64,000 bases of DNA, taken from Acheta domesticus (Eukaryota; Arthropoda; Insecta; Orthoptera; Gryllidae). The position numbers and the translations under genes were made by a program. Positions 12,343 through 23,965 of the stretch are shown piece by piece. The stretch spans positions 132,345,060 through 132,409,059 of the forward strand of contig JAHLJT010004567.1 in NCBI GenBank assembly GCA_031308135.1. Reading direction: 5' to 3'. Each line of letters starts with the position of its first letter. The first letter of the stretch is position 1. The notes below the pieces were generated by a model. The model saw only the letters and a list, made by a program, of their open reading frames with translations, searched no databases and was not told the DNA's origin.

Positions 12343-12850
12343 TTGACTGATTGTTAGAGATTACGGGCGCGTCAACTACTAAGGTCATTGGTCCTGAAAG
12401 TGTAGTGCACGTTTTTTCATCGGAAGGTAGCGGTGATCTTCACCCCGAAATTTTGTCCAACCAGGTATCCCCCACCAGCGGAGCACCGCCCTAGCCGGGA
12501 CAAGTTCTAAGCCCCCGAGCCGTTTCCCGGCATGTGTGGTAATGTAGTGCATGTTAGTGTGTGTGTGTGTGTGTGTTAAAGGGATGAGGATACGACAAAG
12601 AAGAAGAGGGAAAGATCGCGCGCGGTCCGTGGCTCTTTTGTTAGGATATAGCTCCGGAATTCGCCTGATGTTGATCGGAGAAAACACGGAAAACGACGGA
12701 TCAGTGTAGCCGGCCGCTAGAATTCACCTCCACGCAGCGAATAAAATGGCGTAGAAAATCCTACCACCAGTCGGCGTAGAAAATCCTAGGACCATCCGGC
12801 GAGGCAATACAGTGACATCGCTTGATGCACTGAGCCACATCTCCCGGTGG
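12343..12850 (-). mobile_element. SINE-like family copy 2 (near full length)
   Basis: In minus-strand sense orientation it holds a tRNA-like head containing TGGCTCAGTGCATC (box A-like), GAATTCTAGCGGCCGGCT, the core TTTTCCGTGTTTTCTCC, GGCGAATTCCGGAGC, a GCGCGCGATCTTTCC pyrimidine run, (AC)n, CATGCCGGGAAACGG, and a 3' block ending near a degenerate CAATC tail. The TTTTCCGTG...GGCAAATGCCGGA core resembles a SINE common in polyneopteran insects (recalled, not searched). No protein is encoded. Confidence 0.6.
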
Positions 12851-12988
12851 GGAAGGAAAAAGGGGCGAGAAGGCAGGGAAGAAGGGCGGAGAGAGGTAGG
12901 GTTGGATGGAGCGCGCTGGAGTTAGAAGTGGAGCGGGGACGAGCGGAGCGGGGCACAATGGGCCGGAGTAAGAAGGAATGGGAGTGGA
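12851..12988. repeat. GA-rich unit B
   Basis: Diverged direct copy of 12,205-12,342, starting exactly where the SINE-like copy ends. The 646-bp spacing suggests a composite repeat of GA unit plus SINE. Confidence 0.6.
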
Positions 12989-13716
12989 ATATTGGGAGGA
13001 GAAGTGTAGGTGGTTGAAAACCGTAGCAAGGATAGGAGCAATGAGAAAGCGTAATATCCACTGTCGGTAAACTTCTGCATCATATCCTGAAAGGGCGTTT
13101 TCCAAATCTTGCATCAATTCCACAACCGTTTTCACACTTTCTCGAATACTCTCGTACTCTAGAAAATATTAAAAACTTCTCGTATCTTGGAAAGTTTACG
13201 CACCATTCAAAATCGTTCATTCATTTCCGTTGGTTTGGGTTTCCATATTCTTTGTCGCCAATAATAATTTTACAGGTTCCGGAAAACGCAACGCGAGTTG
13301 TGAAAATACAGCACATGGGTGCTTAGACGCAATTCATGGAAAAGTTTGAATGTGCAATGTCGAGTTTTAAATTAACATTGAGGTTTCTGACAGAGATTCG
13401 TTTGTGAATCATATTAACTCCTTGTATTCATACGAAATCATTTTCCTCTATTCAAATTTAATTGCGACCGACCCAAATGATAAAGAGGTCGGCATAAAGC
13501 TTCGCAAATTAGCGCGTTTAAACTCGAGGGAAAGGGTGCTAGATTTTTAATGAATGGTTCTCTGTGCTGCAAGTCTCCTGTGTGAGAAGAACTATGGATA
13601 ATGTCAGGCGAAATTATGTAATACAACTGGTCCAATATTCGGTCAGCCATAGAATAACGTAAGTATTCCAGAAATAATTAGGTTCAATATTGAGTCTAAA
13701 TCCGTCTGAAAACACA
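12989..13716. other. Intergenic, no gene recognised
   Basis: Mixed-composition sequence becoming AT-rich. Only short ORFs are present. Confidence 0.4.
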
Positions 13717-14465
13717 TAGGTTGGATAAAACGTAAAGAGAATATTGTTGTAACTTAAAGCCGGTGAGTCGGCGTGCAGCCATCTGTCGTGACAAAAAATG
13801 GACTCGTATTAGTCGAGTGGGTGCAGCAAGCAGGAACAATAGTCTCTCAGTCTACTGCAGTGTGTAAATCGTTGAGCTTCATAGCAATAGTGCAAGTGCC
13901 CTAACTTCATATTTACAAAGGTACAGCAACGTTCGTGGCTCAAAATTGAAGTGGCACGAGGTTGGAGTAAGCAAGAATGTTTTCAAGGACCACGTGGTCC
14001 GTTCATATGGCAACATGTGGTGATGTAGTGTTGCCATATTCCACAGTCGCAAGATGGGCGATCAGATTAGCGTTCAGATTAGACAGAGATGCTGTAAAGG
14101 GAATCCCCCATATAGGAAACAACACGTGGAGAACCATTTCGTTGATGGCAATGGGAGATTTTGGAACATACAACTTACTCACCCGATATGAGTCCCAGTG
14201 ATTATGATCTCGTCAGCAAAATGAAAAAACCTGCGAAGAAACCATTACAATACCGGAAAAGAAATGATTCATGTTTAGGACCGTCAATAAGGGACATAAT
14301 AGAAACAGACGCGCAGATGATGTACGACGCCTTCCTAACATTTCGCAATAGGTCATTAATAACTGAGGCAATTATATTGAAGGAGTGTAAAGGTAAGTTC
14401 CTCTACCAATAAAGTCTTTACACAGGAAAAACATTTCTCCTTACTTTGTATTCAACCCTTGTATA
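13717..14465 (+). mobile_element. Internally deleted mariner-type element
   Basis: Imperfect terminal inverted repeats bound the element: left TAGGTTGGATAAAACGTAA (13,717 on) and right ending ACTTTGTATTCAACCCTTG (reverse complement CAAGGGTTGAATACAAAGT) near 14,461. TA dinucleotides lie at both ends. The element is about 750 bp, whereas intact mariners are near 1.3 kb. The interior holds the two ends of a transposase gene. Confidence 0.7.
13905..14412 (+). pseudogene. Mariner transposase remnant
   Basis: Mariner transposases cut and paste their element at TA sites through a DD34D catalytic triad. Pieces of both ends are readable in shifting frames. Near 13,935-13,990 the translation LKIEVARGWSKQECF matches the N-terminal DNA-binding region of a mariner group found in polyneopteran insects (family memory). 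Near 14,150-14,240 the frame reads WQWEILEH followed by TTYSPDMSPSDYDL, the conserved block that carries the last catalytic Asp in mariners. Stops and frameshifts interrupt the 5' part. The middle of the gene, including the first two catalytic Asp residues, is missing, with a junction near 14,140-14,155. The protein cannot be functional; the element could move only with transposase supplied in trans. Confidence 0.7.
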
Positions 14466-15597
14466 GGAATAAAAGAATATAATTGGTAGCGTTGGAATCC
14501 AATCTAATGCTAAATTCGGAAATTTCTTGCAATACAACTCGTTTCTTGAGTGAGTTAACATTTTTTTGGAGTCGGGAGAATACTGAACAGCAGCGAGAGC
14601 AGCAGCAACAACAGCAGCAACAACAACAACAACAACAACAAAACAACAACAACGTGAGATACGCGATGTGTTTATGTCAAATTTCTTTCACAAGGAGACA
14701 AATATTTTTATATTCTGCAAAGAAGAATTTTTAAAATTTAATATACAGTGATATGAAAGAGTTTACTTTTTTATTTTCGAAGTAAAAAGCTGAGAATGGT
14801 GATTGTAAAAATATAGCTGGTAAAACAATTTTGGAGAATCGTGAGAAAAATAACGATATTGAAGTAAATATTCTATCCCGTTATCAAAATCCAATTAAGA
14901 AACAGAAGAGGGACACGATGACATTAATTTTTAGTAATAATAATAACAATGAGTAGAAGAAGCAGAAGAAGGAGAAGAAGATCAACAACGTAAAAACAAT
15001 AATAACGATAATTCAGATTCTCCTTACTACATTATCCTTAATGCATTATTCTTAATTAATTGGTGAGCAGTACTTCCGCCTAGCAGTCAGTTAATCTGAA
15101 CGAATTGAAAGTTCTCAAAGGGCATACTCTCTGGCGGCGATCAGATAAATTACGAAGGGCACAGCGAGAAAGAAACAATATTGGTTCTAATTAATTGGGC
15201 CAACGATGTCTGAAGAGATAAATGAATAAACGAAGGTAAAGAAACAAACTTTGGGACTAATGTACTTAGAACAGGACAAAAATTGAGTTTCTGGTTTACA
15301 GAACATCCCCACCTGCGTTGCCATGAATAAACAAATAAGGATCATTTTGTCATACTAGTTCGTTTCTGTGATCGACCTCCGAAAGGTTGCTAGAGTGTCA
15401 AAGAGTTATTCTACCCAAGAGAATAGGATACAAAGGACTTTGTAAGCAAGTCCTGATGATATCGAATTGCGCAAATGATTTAAAAAGACTAATGAACATT
15501 TGAAGAGTGTAAAATAAACATTTGAAGCGAATCTCTGTAGAACAGAAGAAGATTCACATACACCTACCATCCTCAATAGCACTGACTTAAGCTGAGT
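14466..15597. other. AT-rich intergenic with short microsatellites
   Basis: A CAG/CAA microsatellite (14,588-14,653) and small GAA/ATA runs (14,930-15,010) are present. Nothing gene-like is seen. Confidence 0.45.
14588..14653. repeat. CAR (CAG/CAA) microsatellite
   Basis: Mixed CAG and CAA triplets (CAGCAGCAACAACAGCAGC-type) give a Gln run in one plus frame and a Cys run in one minus frame. The surrounding frame has no other coding signature, so I call it a microsatellite only. Confidence 0.8.
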
Positions 15598-16110
15598 GTG
15601 TCGACTGATTGTTAATGATTTCAGGCGCTCCAACTACTGGAGTCATTAGTCCCGTAAGTGTAGTGCATGTTTAGGTCGGAGGTAGCAGTGCATCCCTGCT
15701 AGATGGCGAGATTCGGGGCCGAACTACCGTCTGTTAGCGGGGGTTTCCCCAACCAGTTATCTCCCACTACCGGGGCATCGCCCCAGCCGGCTCTAAGCTC
15801 TCGACCGGTCTCCGGGTATGTGTGGTAGTGTTGTGCATGTAAGTGTGACTGTGTATAAGGGGAGAGAGTAGGAGAGATTGCGCGCGGCCCGTGGCCCGTT
15901 TGTTAACGTAAAGCTCCGGCATTCACCTGGTGTTGATCGGAGAAAACACGGAAAACTACCTATCAGACCAGCCGGCTGCTATAATTCACCTCCAGACAGC
16001 GATTGAATTCGACCTAACTGACAAGCTTGTGTCCAAAATTATGCATCCGTCGGAACCTATCACCTGCTGGCTGAAGGGATTGCAGCGACATCAGTCGATG
16101 CCCTAAGCAC
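15598..16110 (-). mobile_element. SINE-like family copy 3
   Basis: This is a nearly full-length minus-strand copy. The plus strand starts GACTGATTGTTAATGATTTC and continues through TGGCGAGATTCGGGGCC, CAGCCGGCTCTAAGC, GTGTGGTAGTGTTGTGC and GATTGCGCGCGGCCCGTGG, then the core GGAGAAAACACGGAAAACTA. It ends in the tRNA-like head region at about 16,060-16,110. Confidence 0.6.
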
Positions 16111-16489
16111 TCTCTCCCGGCATCTAGCTGTAAAATCACTTTGCTCTGAGAGAGTCTTTCGAAGGGTAGGAGTATCCTTTGGTGATGAGGGCCGAAAGGG
16201 CGTGGCAAATAATAAATGGGGAGATCAAATCAGGCAAACGATGTTTGATGGAAACGAGGGAAGAATTTAAAAAAACATCAATTAAACTGGAGGCTATTCT
16301 TTGCCGAAACATACGATGAGCACAGAATGAGATTTAATTATAATTGATCATTCTCATCAGCTTGCCGGTGGCAACTACTGTCCCCTTAAGCACAAAAATC
16401 GTATTTAAGTTAAATTTTTTACGACTTTTTTCCGACGTAATAACGGTAATAACATGATCTTATTCCTATGCAACACGATTACACGATTT
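16111..16489. other. Intergenic, nothing recognised
   Basis: Short AT-rich spacer between SINE-like copies. Confidence 0.4.
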
Positions 16490-16600
16490 AATAATGAGCC
16501 ACGGACCCGCGCAATCTTTCCTACCTCTTTCTTGTCTTGTCATCTCCCCTTACACACAGTTACACTAACATGCACAACACTATCACACACACGTTACTTC
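16490..16600 (+). mobile_element. SINE-like family copy 4, internal fragment
   Basis: Sense-strand fragment covering GAGCCACGGACCCGCGCAAT, the CTTTCTTGTC pyrimidine run, CCCCTTACACACAGTTACAC and ATGCACAACACTATCACAC. Both ends are truncated. Confidence 0.5.
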
Positions 16601-16689
16601 GAAAGAAGAGGGTCCACAAAGGAATCAAACGTATCTCATTTCTCAAAGGGATGAATGACAACGCCTATAATTAAAAGCTTTACTTAACG

Positions 16690-17018
16690 AAAATGCACTA
16701 TAGAATGGACAATCGATAGCCGTTTGCACCGAGAGCCAGCTCGAGGAGGGCGTCGGGTCTCCAGGGTGGGCGTCGCCCTTGGCGGCGAGGGCGCGAGGCG
16801 CGAAGGGCGTCGCCGGGCCCCGAACCCCGGCGTTCGGCGCCGCAGCTATTGATCCCCGGGGGCGGTGCCCGCGGCGGCGGTGGGCGCGGCGCCCGCGGCG
16901 CCATCTCGGAGCCGGCGCGGGCGTCCTCTGCCGCCGCTGCGCACGCGCCTTGCCGGCGCGGCGCCCGAGGGCGGAGCGGCCCGGCCGCGGCGCCTAGCGG
17001 ACAGCGCCGGACACTTCC
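16690..17018. other. CpG-dense GC-rich island
   Basis: Roughly 330 bp of very GC-rich sequence with many CpGs is bounded abruptly by AT-rich DNA on the left and by a SINE-like copy on the right. It could be a promoter/first-exon island or repeat-derived. ORFs in several frames are Ala/Arg/Gly/Pro-rich and uninformative. Confidence 0.35.
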
Positions 17019-17275
17019 ATTGATTGATTATTAGTGATTTCGGGCACGTCAACTACCGAGGTCATTTCTCCCGTAAGTGTAGTATGTATTTTTATCGGGA
17101 GGTGGCGGTGATCTTCCTCCGCTGGATGGCGAGATTCGGCGCCTACCTACCGTCGACTTGCGGTGTTTTCCCCAACCAGGTACCTACCAACAGCAGGGCA
17201 CCGCCGCAGCCACGACAAGCTCTAAGCCCCCTACCGGTCTCCCGGCATGTGTGGTACTGTAGTGCACGTTAGAGA

Positions 17276-17330
<55 letters not shown>

Positions 17331-17415
17331 TGAGTATGTAAGGGGTGAGGTTAGGACAAGGAAGAGGAAGGAAAGATCGCGCGCGGTCCGTGGTCCATTT
17401 GTCACGCTCCATTTG
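17019..17415 (-). mobile_element. SINE-like family copy 5 with long (GT)n
   Basis: The minus-strand copy starts on the plus strand with ATTGATTGATTATTAGTG and shares GGTGGCGGTGATCTTCC, TGGCGAGATTCGGCGCC, GTCTCCCGGCATGTGTGG and AAAGATCGCGCGCGGTCC. Its internal dinucleotide run is expanded to about 24 GT units at 17,279-17,326. The tRNA-like head is missing. Confidence 0.65.
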
Positions 17416-19016
17416 ACACAATGGCTATGATAGCTCTGAGATAAATTCAGCCCGTGGAAAAGAAGGTTCTACGATAAGTTTTCTCCGTGTTCTAATTTTT
17501 CTATATACTCAGAGGCGATGCGTTCATCAGCTTTTCAGTTTTCATATCCGTGATTTAAATTATGGTGCATTCAAGAGGATCTTGCTGTGCATCACACAAC
17601 TACCTTGATAGACAGTACACACAAAGCAAAAACTTTGGAGCTTGCACGTTGTTAATTGCAATCACATGATACTCCTAACATTTCTGTCAATGCAGTACAT
17701 CACTTAGAAAACACACTTTTAAATAGTAGAACAAGAAAATAGTAGAATAGTAGAACGGACATATATTGAAGCGCCGATAAAGCCTCTGTTGATTTCAAGA
17801 ACACCTTTTCTGCAAAACGTTAATGCTATTTACGTGGATACAATGCGCATAAATGAAATCACAGTGTCAGTTCACATGCAAACTCAGGTAATAATCTCCA
17901 ACTAGGAGCAATTAAACTGCATGAGGGTGAGATCCCCAAATCCATCCTTTCCGTGATGAGTAGCGCTAATTTAAATTAATCACCTATTGGAGTGTGAATA
18001 ATGTGCTATCAAGTTGTTTTACGAATTGGGCAAACAAATATCTATTTCTATTTTTGTAACAAAAATGTAGTAAAATTACCGAGTAGCACTGGGGTTACGA
18101 TTCCCCAATCACACGACTCATTGGCACCAACGATCAGGTGTTACCCAATATTCCTTCAACCGCGCTCTTGGCTTGGGAACACTGAACTAATTAAAGAGCT
18201 GCCTGAACGTTGTGAAGCCATGAAACTAAGATGTTAAAAACGAACTCGGGAAATGTGGAAGTTTCCGTGCGAAGTCAAGTATAAGCCCCAGGTTTGGTAC
18301 AGTTAAAGTGCATGAGCTGTATGATACGGATATAAGAAATAATAAAATATCGAAATGTTGACACTTGAGAGCCAAAGTGAAAAAACAAGTGCTTTTGAAT
18401 CGTACCAGAAAAAGATAAAATAACTTTTCATTCAAAGTGATGTTAAGAAAGTTCTATAGAAAGATGTTCAGTTTCAAGAACCCCTAATAATAGGGATATT
18501 TTTTAGATTTAAGTACTTATATAATGATGTTATTAGGAAGACTATACTGTTATATTTCTGGCTGCCCCGCATTATATCATGTGGTATTCTTGTTGTTTAA
18601 ATGACAAACGCTTTTACCTACTTCTCTGTTTTTTTTACCTAATAGTGATTAATTTCTCAATGTTATTTAGTCACATTTTTGACAATCTGACTAAACCGCA
18701 TTTTCTAGTTGGGGTAATAATACATCAGGCTCTGTGTTTACCTATAAATTGAATTTGAATATTGATATTCGAATTGACAAATCTGATATTTCGAGTGTGG
18801 TAATTAGAAAAGAACTACACGAATGAATACATTGTACGAATAAAATGAAGGTTATTAGACAGAAATACCCTATGTAAATTTTAATAAGTTTAAAACTTGC
18901 GTATAAGAGTCACTGCAAATCGACAATAATATTATTCGTTAAACTTCAATCGGATTGGAAGTTCTGTAAAGGAATAAACGAGACAATTATTGAAGAAATA
19001 TGAGTCATACTACTCA
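17416..19016. other. AT-rich intergenic, nothing recognised
   Basis: No ORF above 80 codons and no repeat that I can pair elsewhere in the window. Confidence 0.45.
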
Positions 19017-20602
19017 ATTTTACTTTCCGTTATACGTACGTATACACGGAATGATATACGTAGTATAGGGAAAGTTATGTAATGCTGCGCGAAAAAAATG
19101 GCCAATTTCCGGAGGAAAAAATTAATTGCCGGGCCGTGAAAAGGAAAAAGTGGATAAAACCAGTTGCTAAATTAAGAAACAAATCCCCTAATACGTGGTG
19201 TAGCCAGAAACCCTGTTTTCTAGGTCCTTGATACCGAAAACCCAATTGAAAGGAAAATGTCCGTCTGTGAACACTGCTAACGCCTAAACCATACGTACGA
19301 TTTCTTCCAAAATGGATATTCCTCGTTTGATCTGATTCTAATCAAAGCTTTGAGGTTTTGAAAAAGATTCTTCAAAATTTAGGGGTACTTTATATGAAGC
19401 CCCCCGGGGATTTTCAAAACTTTCTCAAAATTGGCTCCAAATTTTTTCTTTAAATTTCTTGTTTGAATAGAGTACAATACACTTTTTAACATGGCATAGG
19501 TCCGAGTTTCACGTACAGCTCTGAATTTTCGAAAATTGTGAAAGTTTGAATTTTTTTCGGCGTCTTTCTCCAACTACAAAATTGAAGATAGAGATTTTTT
19601 CTTCAAATAAAATTTGTTTTGCATATTGAGTTCTTTCATAAAGGTCATGTAAATGTTTCACAAAATTATAGTAGTTTTCGTGCAATATTGCGTGCAATAT
19701 GTGCAACATTAAAAAATTACAAAAACAAGATTTTCTCAAAAACGGCTCCAAATGTTTTCTTTAAACTTTTGATAGGGATAGTGATAAATGTAGTCTATCA
19801 TATGACATAAAAGCCATATTGGTCTATTGGTTGGTTTTTTCAAAAATTATAAAAATGTAAATGTTTTACTTGTCTCTCACGTCGTTAATATTTACATTAT
19901 CGGTGATTTTTTCACATTATTATATTAACGAGTATATATGCTTTAAATAATGTCAAGTAAAGTTTCTCGAAAACACTACCGTTTTCTGTGAAAAGTAGCT
20001 CCAATTTCGGCATTTTCAGAAATGCTCAAACGCCATTTTCTCATATACGGCTGCAAATTTTTTCTTGAAACGTTTGTAACTAATGTGCTAATTACACTCT
20101 TTAGTATTGTGTAAAGTTTATTTTGAGTTTTATTTCATTTTTCAAAAATTATATAAATGTAAATTTTTTGAAAGAGCTCTCACATCTTTAATATGCACAT
20201 TATCCGCAATACGTAAAAATTATTATATTTGTGAGTGTAAGTGCTTCAAATAACTTCAAATAAAGTATTTTGAAAACTCAAAAATTTTCTGTGAAAATGA
20301 GCTTCCAATTTCGCATTTATAGTAGCGCTAAAACGCCATTTTCTCTTATATGGCACATATTTTTTAAAAGAAAACTGCCATTTACGGCTAGGTTTTTGTG
20401 TTCTTTAATATTCTAAAATTAATATTTTCGTTCTACCAATAGGAAACCAAAAAATTAAGAAAATGACAAAAAAATGTACTTTTGGCGGTGATAGATGGTA
20501 GCTGGCAAGAAAGAGCATGTGGCAATTCCAAATAGCTAGCAAAGACCCAAGAAAATAGTAAACTAATACGGGAAAGTTTGTGCCATTCTGTATCTCCACT
20601 AG
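19017..20602 (+). mobile_element. Helentron-derived (HINE-like) element, copy 1
   Basis: The element starts TTTTACTTTCCGTTATACGT and ends CCACTAG (CTAG at 20,599-20,602). Near the 3' end is ATACGGGAAAGT (20,566-20,577), the inverse of the 5' start. This asymmetric arrangement matches Helentron-derived non-autonomous elements. A short palindromic segment, TACGTACGTA, lies near the 5' end. The 5' 100 bp also contain ATGTAATGCTGCGCGAAAAA, shared with other copies. It is the inverted counterpart of the insertion at 60,071-62,348. No ORF of meaningful length is present. Confidence 0.65.
19424..20375. repeat. ~305-bp internal tandem units of the HINE-like element
   Basis: The motif TTTTCTCA...CGGCTCCAAAT recurs at about 19,424, 19,732, 20,036 and 20,341, giving spacings of roughly 308, 304 and 305. 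The last two units also share longer blocks, for example TTTTCTGTGAAAA followed by AACGCCATTTTCTC. Units are diverged but clearly homologous. Confidence 0.6.
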
Positions 20603-22899
20603 TTTTATCTGTGCGACTATTCATCAACGAGGCGCTGGTAGGACAACGGCAATACAAATTCAATAATTTCTAATGGGGGCATGGCAGTAATGGTCTCAGA
20701 TATGAATTTTTAAGCAATATTGTTCATTAAAACATTATTAAAATATCCCTTTTATGATGTTTTGATGCTGTGTTGCTTGTCGTAAATGGCAGTTGTTCCA
20801 AAATGAATTCATTTCGTTTAGAATTAATCTAGATGACGGAGAAAATTGTTTTGCGAAGAGAAAGCGAATTATCTTGGAAATTTAAACTTGGAAAAAGACT
20901 TTAGAGGCACTCTCAGTGAAATATCACTGAGCAAAAGTTCACTCACTAAAGTGATGAAAGAAATATTAAATTTTGTTTTTTATTTATCTCTAGCATTTAC
21001 TACAAAAGTGTTTTGCTGAAGTTGATACAAATTTATTAGTTTCGTTGGCTTATTTTTTTTCATTTTGGAATCCAATCTGCCAAACCACGAGAATAAATAT
21101 CTTAAATAAACTAGTACATCCAGATCAATAAAATATTTCTTGAAATTAGGTTGTTTAAACAATTGTTACAGCATTCTCTTTTAAATAAAAGTTACGTTTT
21201 TATTGTTTACATAAAGTTTCATTATGTTTATGAGTGCTGTCTCAACATTATCGAGACATTCAATAGAAATTTCGTGTAATTCAGTATTGCAAGAATTCAA
21301 TGTATTTACTTCTGGGAAGTAACTTTAATTTTTTGTATAAAAAGAACCTTTCTGTGAAACACTATCAAACTGCAAGACGAATGTGCAGCAAAATAACACC
21401 AACAAACTGCAAGACGAATGTGAGGATAGTATAACAACAAATTACACTTTAATTTAGGAGTTTCAATTTTAGAAGTAATCAGGAGCGAAACAACGCTGAA
21501 TCTAAAACAGAACTTCATATGAAAATGTTAGAATATATCAAAAATATTGGTTGCTACATTCCAGTATATTAAAAGTCCTCACGTACGGAACGAACCTCTT
21601 CATAGCCAATGCAGTATTTGTGAATTAACCAAGTAATAACTTCTACGAAGCTTTATATCATTCGTGACCACAAACCGTTTTCCTTTCTCAATTCAAGTAG
21701 CCTGCTAAGTACGACTGCAAAGATAATGAAACGCTGAAATTTACATAAGTAAATGGGTTAGAAAATATTTACGGCGAAGGAGACTTGAGTGCCTGCAGTA
21801 ACGACAAGCCTGAGCGTCGGTAGCGAGACGCACAGCAGGAAACCAGAGAGCGAAACTGCTCGCGACCTAAACGGTCTTGTAACACGACACCTGTAACAAG
21901 TAGAAAATGGTAGTGCTGGCAGAATGTAGCTGTCAGAATGTGAACATATCTGTTTTGATTTGGCTGCATTAGTGCTGGTGATAAAGAGGATAATACTGTT
22001 GGTAGGGGTTGCAGATGTAGCGACAGTGATGATCATGGGAAAGGTGATATTGATAATACTGGTGCTAGTATTTGCAGGGGGGGAAGAGATAAATGTAGTA
22101 TAGAGTCAGGACAAGTACTAAGACGTTAGAGTTGATAGAAGGATAGTTTTCGTTCCACCGTTTAGGTAGGTGAGTCAGATAAAGAGTGAAGAATATATTA
22201 TAATGCTGGAGATAATGGCTAGATATTGGTGATTATGTTATTGGTGCTAGGAGTGATGAGCTGAGAGTGATTCTGGCAAGATCATAGTATATTAAATATT
22301 TTTACGAGAAAAGTATTAGAAATGTGTTGGTGAAAGAAACGAATCCGAAACATAGACTGCATTATGATCAATTATCTCTCAGGGATAAACAGTATAAAGT
22401 ATTTTGTTTGTATCTGTAATGATTATGCAACCTACAAAAGCAGGATGTGAATTAATGAATGTAATGTAATATTGTTTTTGATATACTAAACGTTAACACA
22501 AGTGGTTAATGGCATCGGGAAGTATATGTAAGAGAGTAACGGTTACTTTGAGAGAATTTCACAAGTAATAGAGATTTTAGCGATTTATTAATATCTTAGC
22601 TGCACTTTATATGGTTAGAGAAAATGATTCATTATACACAAAACGAGACATATACTTGCGAAGTGCAAAGTCATATGTGAAGTTTACTGCTGGCATTCCA
22701 TTTTACCAACAACTTCAATTTTCTAAACAACATGTGCTGAACTGCAATATTTACATCCATCGTAACATTACTAGATAACAAAGCCGTGTATATTATATTT
22801 TATAATTTCATAGTATCATGAAGCATGTAACGGCACTTATTATTAGGTCCAAGAATTAATCTTCCACGCGTTCGTATAGAACTCATGCATAAGATATTT
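20603..22899. other. AT-rich intergenic, nothing recognised
   Basis: No gene recognised. A short direct repeat (AAACTGCAAGACGAATGTG at about 21,366 and 21,405) is the only structure I note. Confidence 0.45.
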
Positions 22900-23380
22900 C
22901 AATGCGCCTCGCATAATGTCTGCACCTTCGTTCCGAGTCGCGGCCAACTCCTCCGAGCAGAGAGCGAGAACGGCGGCGGCCGCGGTGGCGATAACGCTCC
23001 CTAAATCTCCGGCCGCTAGGCGGTCGCTCCAGCCCCCGCCCCTGCCCCCGCCATCGTCCCCGCCCCACTACCGTCTCCGCCCCCTTCCAAGTCCCTGTCC
23101 CCGCTCCCGCTCCCGCTCCCGCCCCCGCCCCCGCCCCGCCCCCGCCCCCGTCCCCGCCTCCACCCCCACCCTCGCCGCCTCCCCCGCCCCGCCACCACCC
23201 TGTCCCTGCCGACGGCGCTGCCTCGGATTCCGCGCTGCCAGGCCGCAATTAACAGCGCTGCCAGCCGACCACTGAGCCACCGCCGCTTAAATATGCAGAA
23301 ACGACCCCAGCCGCTACTCGGTCCCGCAACTTGCGAGGCTGCCATCGCCTCTGCCGACCACCCATCGTCTCCGCTATGCT
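22900..23380. other. CpG island with C-rich simple repeat
   Basis: GC-rich, CpG-dense sequence with CCCGCTCCCGCTCCCGCC-type runs at about 23,095-23,170. It could mark a promoter. The long ORFs crossing it on both strands are compositional. Confidence 0.35.
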
Positions 23381-23516
23381 CTATGTCTTGAGATGGTGGT
23401 ATGGTGTACGAGATATCCTCCACCGGCACTTGAAACGTCGAGTTTGACATCATTAGTGCTTGAACTGACGTCAGGCATTGCATATCTCTCATTGCTTCCG
23501 ATATCTCCGAGATCAT

Positions 23517-23965
23517 CGCCAACACCACCGCCGACTCCACCGCCGACTCCACCGCCGACACCACTGCCGACACCACCGCCGACACCACTGCCGACACCAC
23601 CGCCGATACCACCGCCGACACCACTGCCGACACCACCGTCGACACCACCGCCGACACCACCGCCGATACCACCGCCGACTCCATCGCCGACTCCACCGCC
23701 GACACCACTGCCGACACCACCGCCGACACCACCGCCGACACCACCGCCGACACCACCGCCGACACGACCGCCGACACCACCGTCGACACCACCGCCGACG
23801 CCGACACCACCGCCGACGCCGACACCACCGCCGACGCCGACACCACCGCCGACGCCGGCACCACCGCCGACACCGACACCACCGCCGACACCGACACCAC
23901 CGCCGACACCGACACCACCACCGACATCGACACCATCGCCGACACCGACATCACCGCCGACATCA
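23517..23965. repeat. GCCGACACCACC minisatellite switching from 12- to 18-bp units
   Basis: From 23,517 to about 23,795 the unit is 12 bp (GCCGACACCACC with single-base variants). From about 23,796 it becomes 18 bp (ACCACCGCCGACGCCGAC, then ACCACCGCCGACACCGAC). Both lengths are multiples of three, so long Pro/Thr, His/Arg and Val/Ser/Ala ORFs appear on both strands. I see no evidence that any is a gene. Confidence 0.8.

Noticed and set aside
14483..14734. Poly-Gln protein
   Set aside because: Only a CAR microsatellite in an otherwise random short ORF just after a mariner relic.
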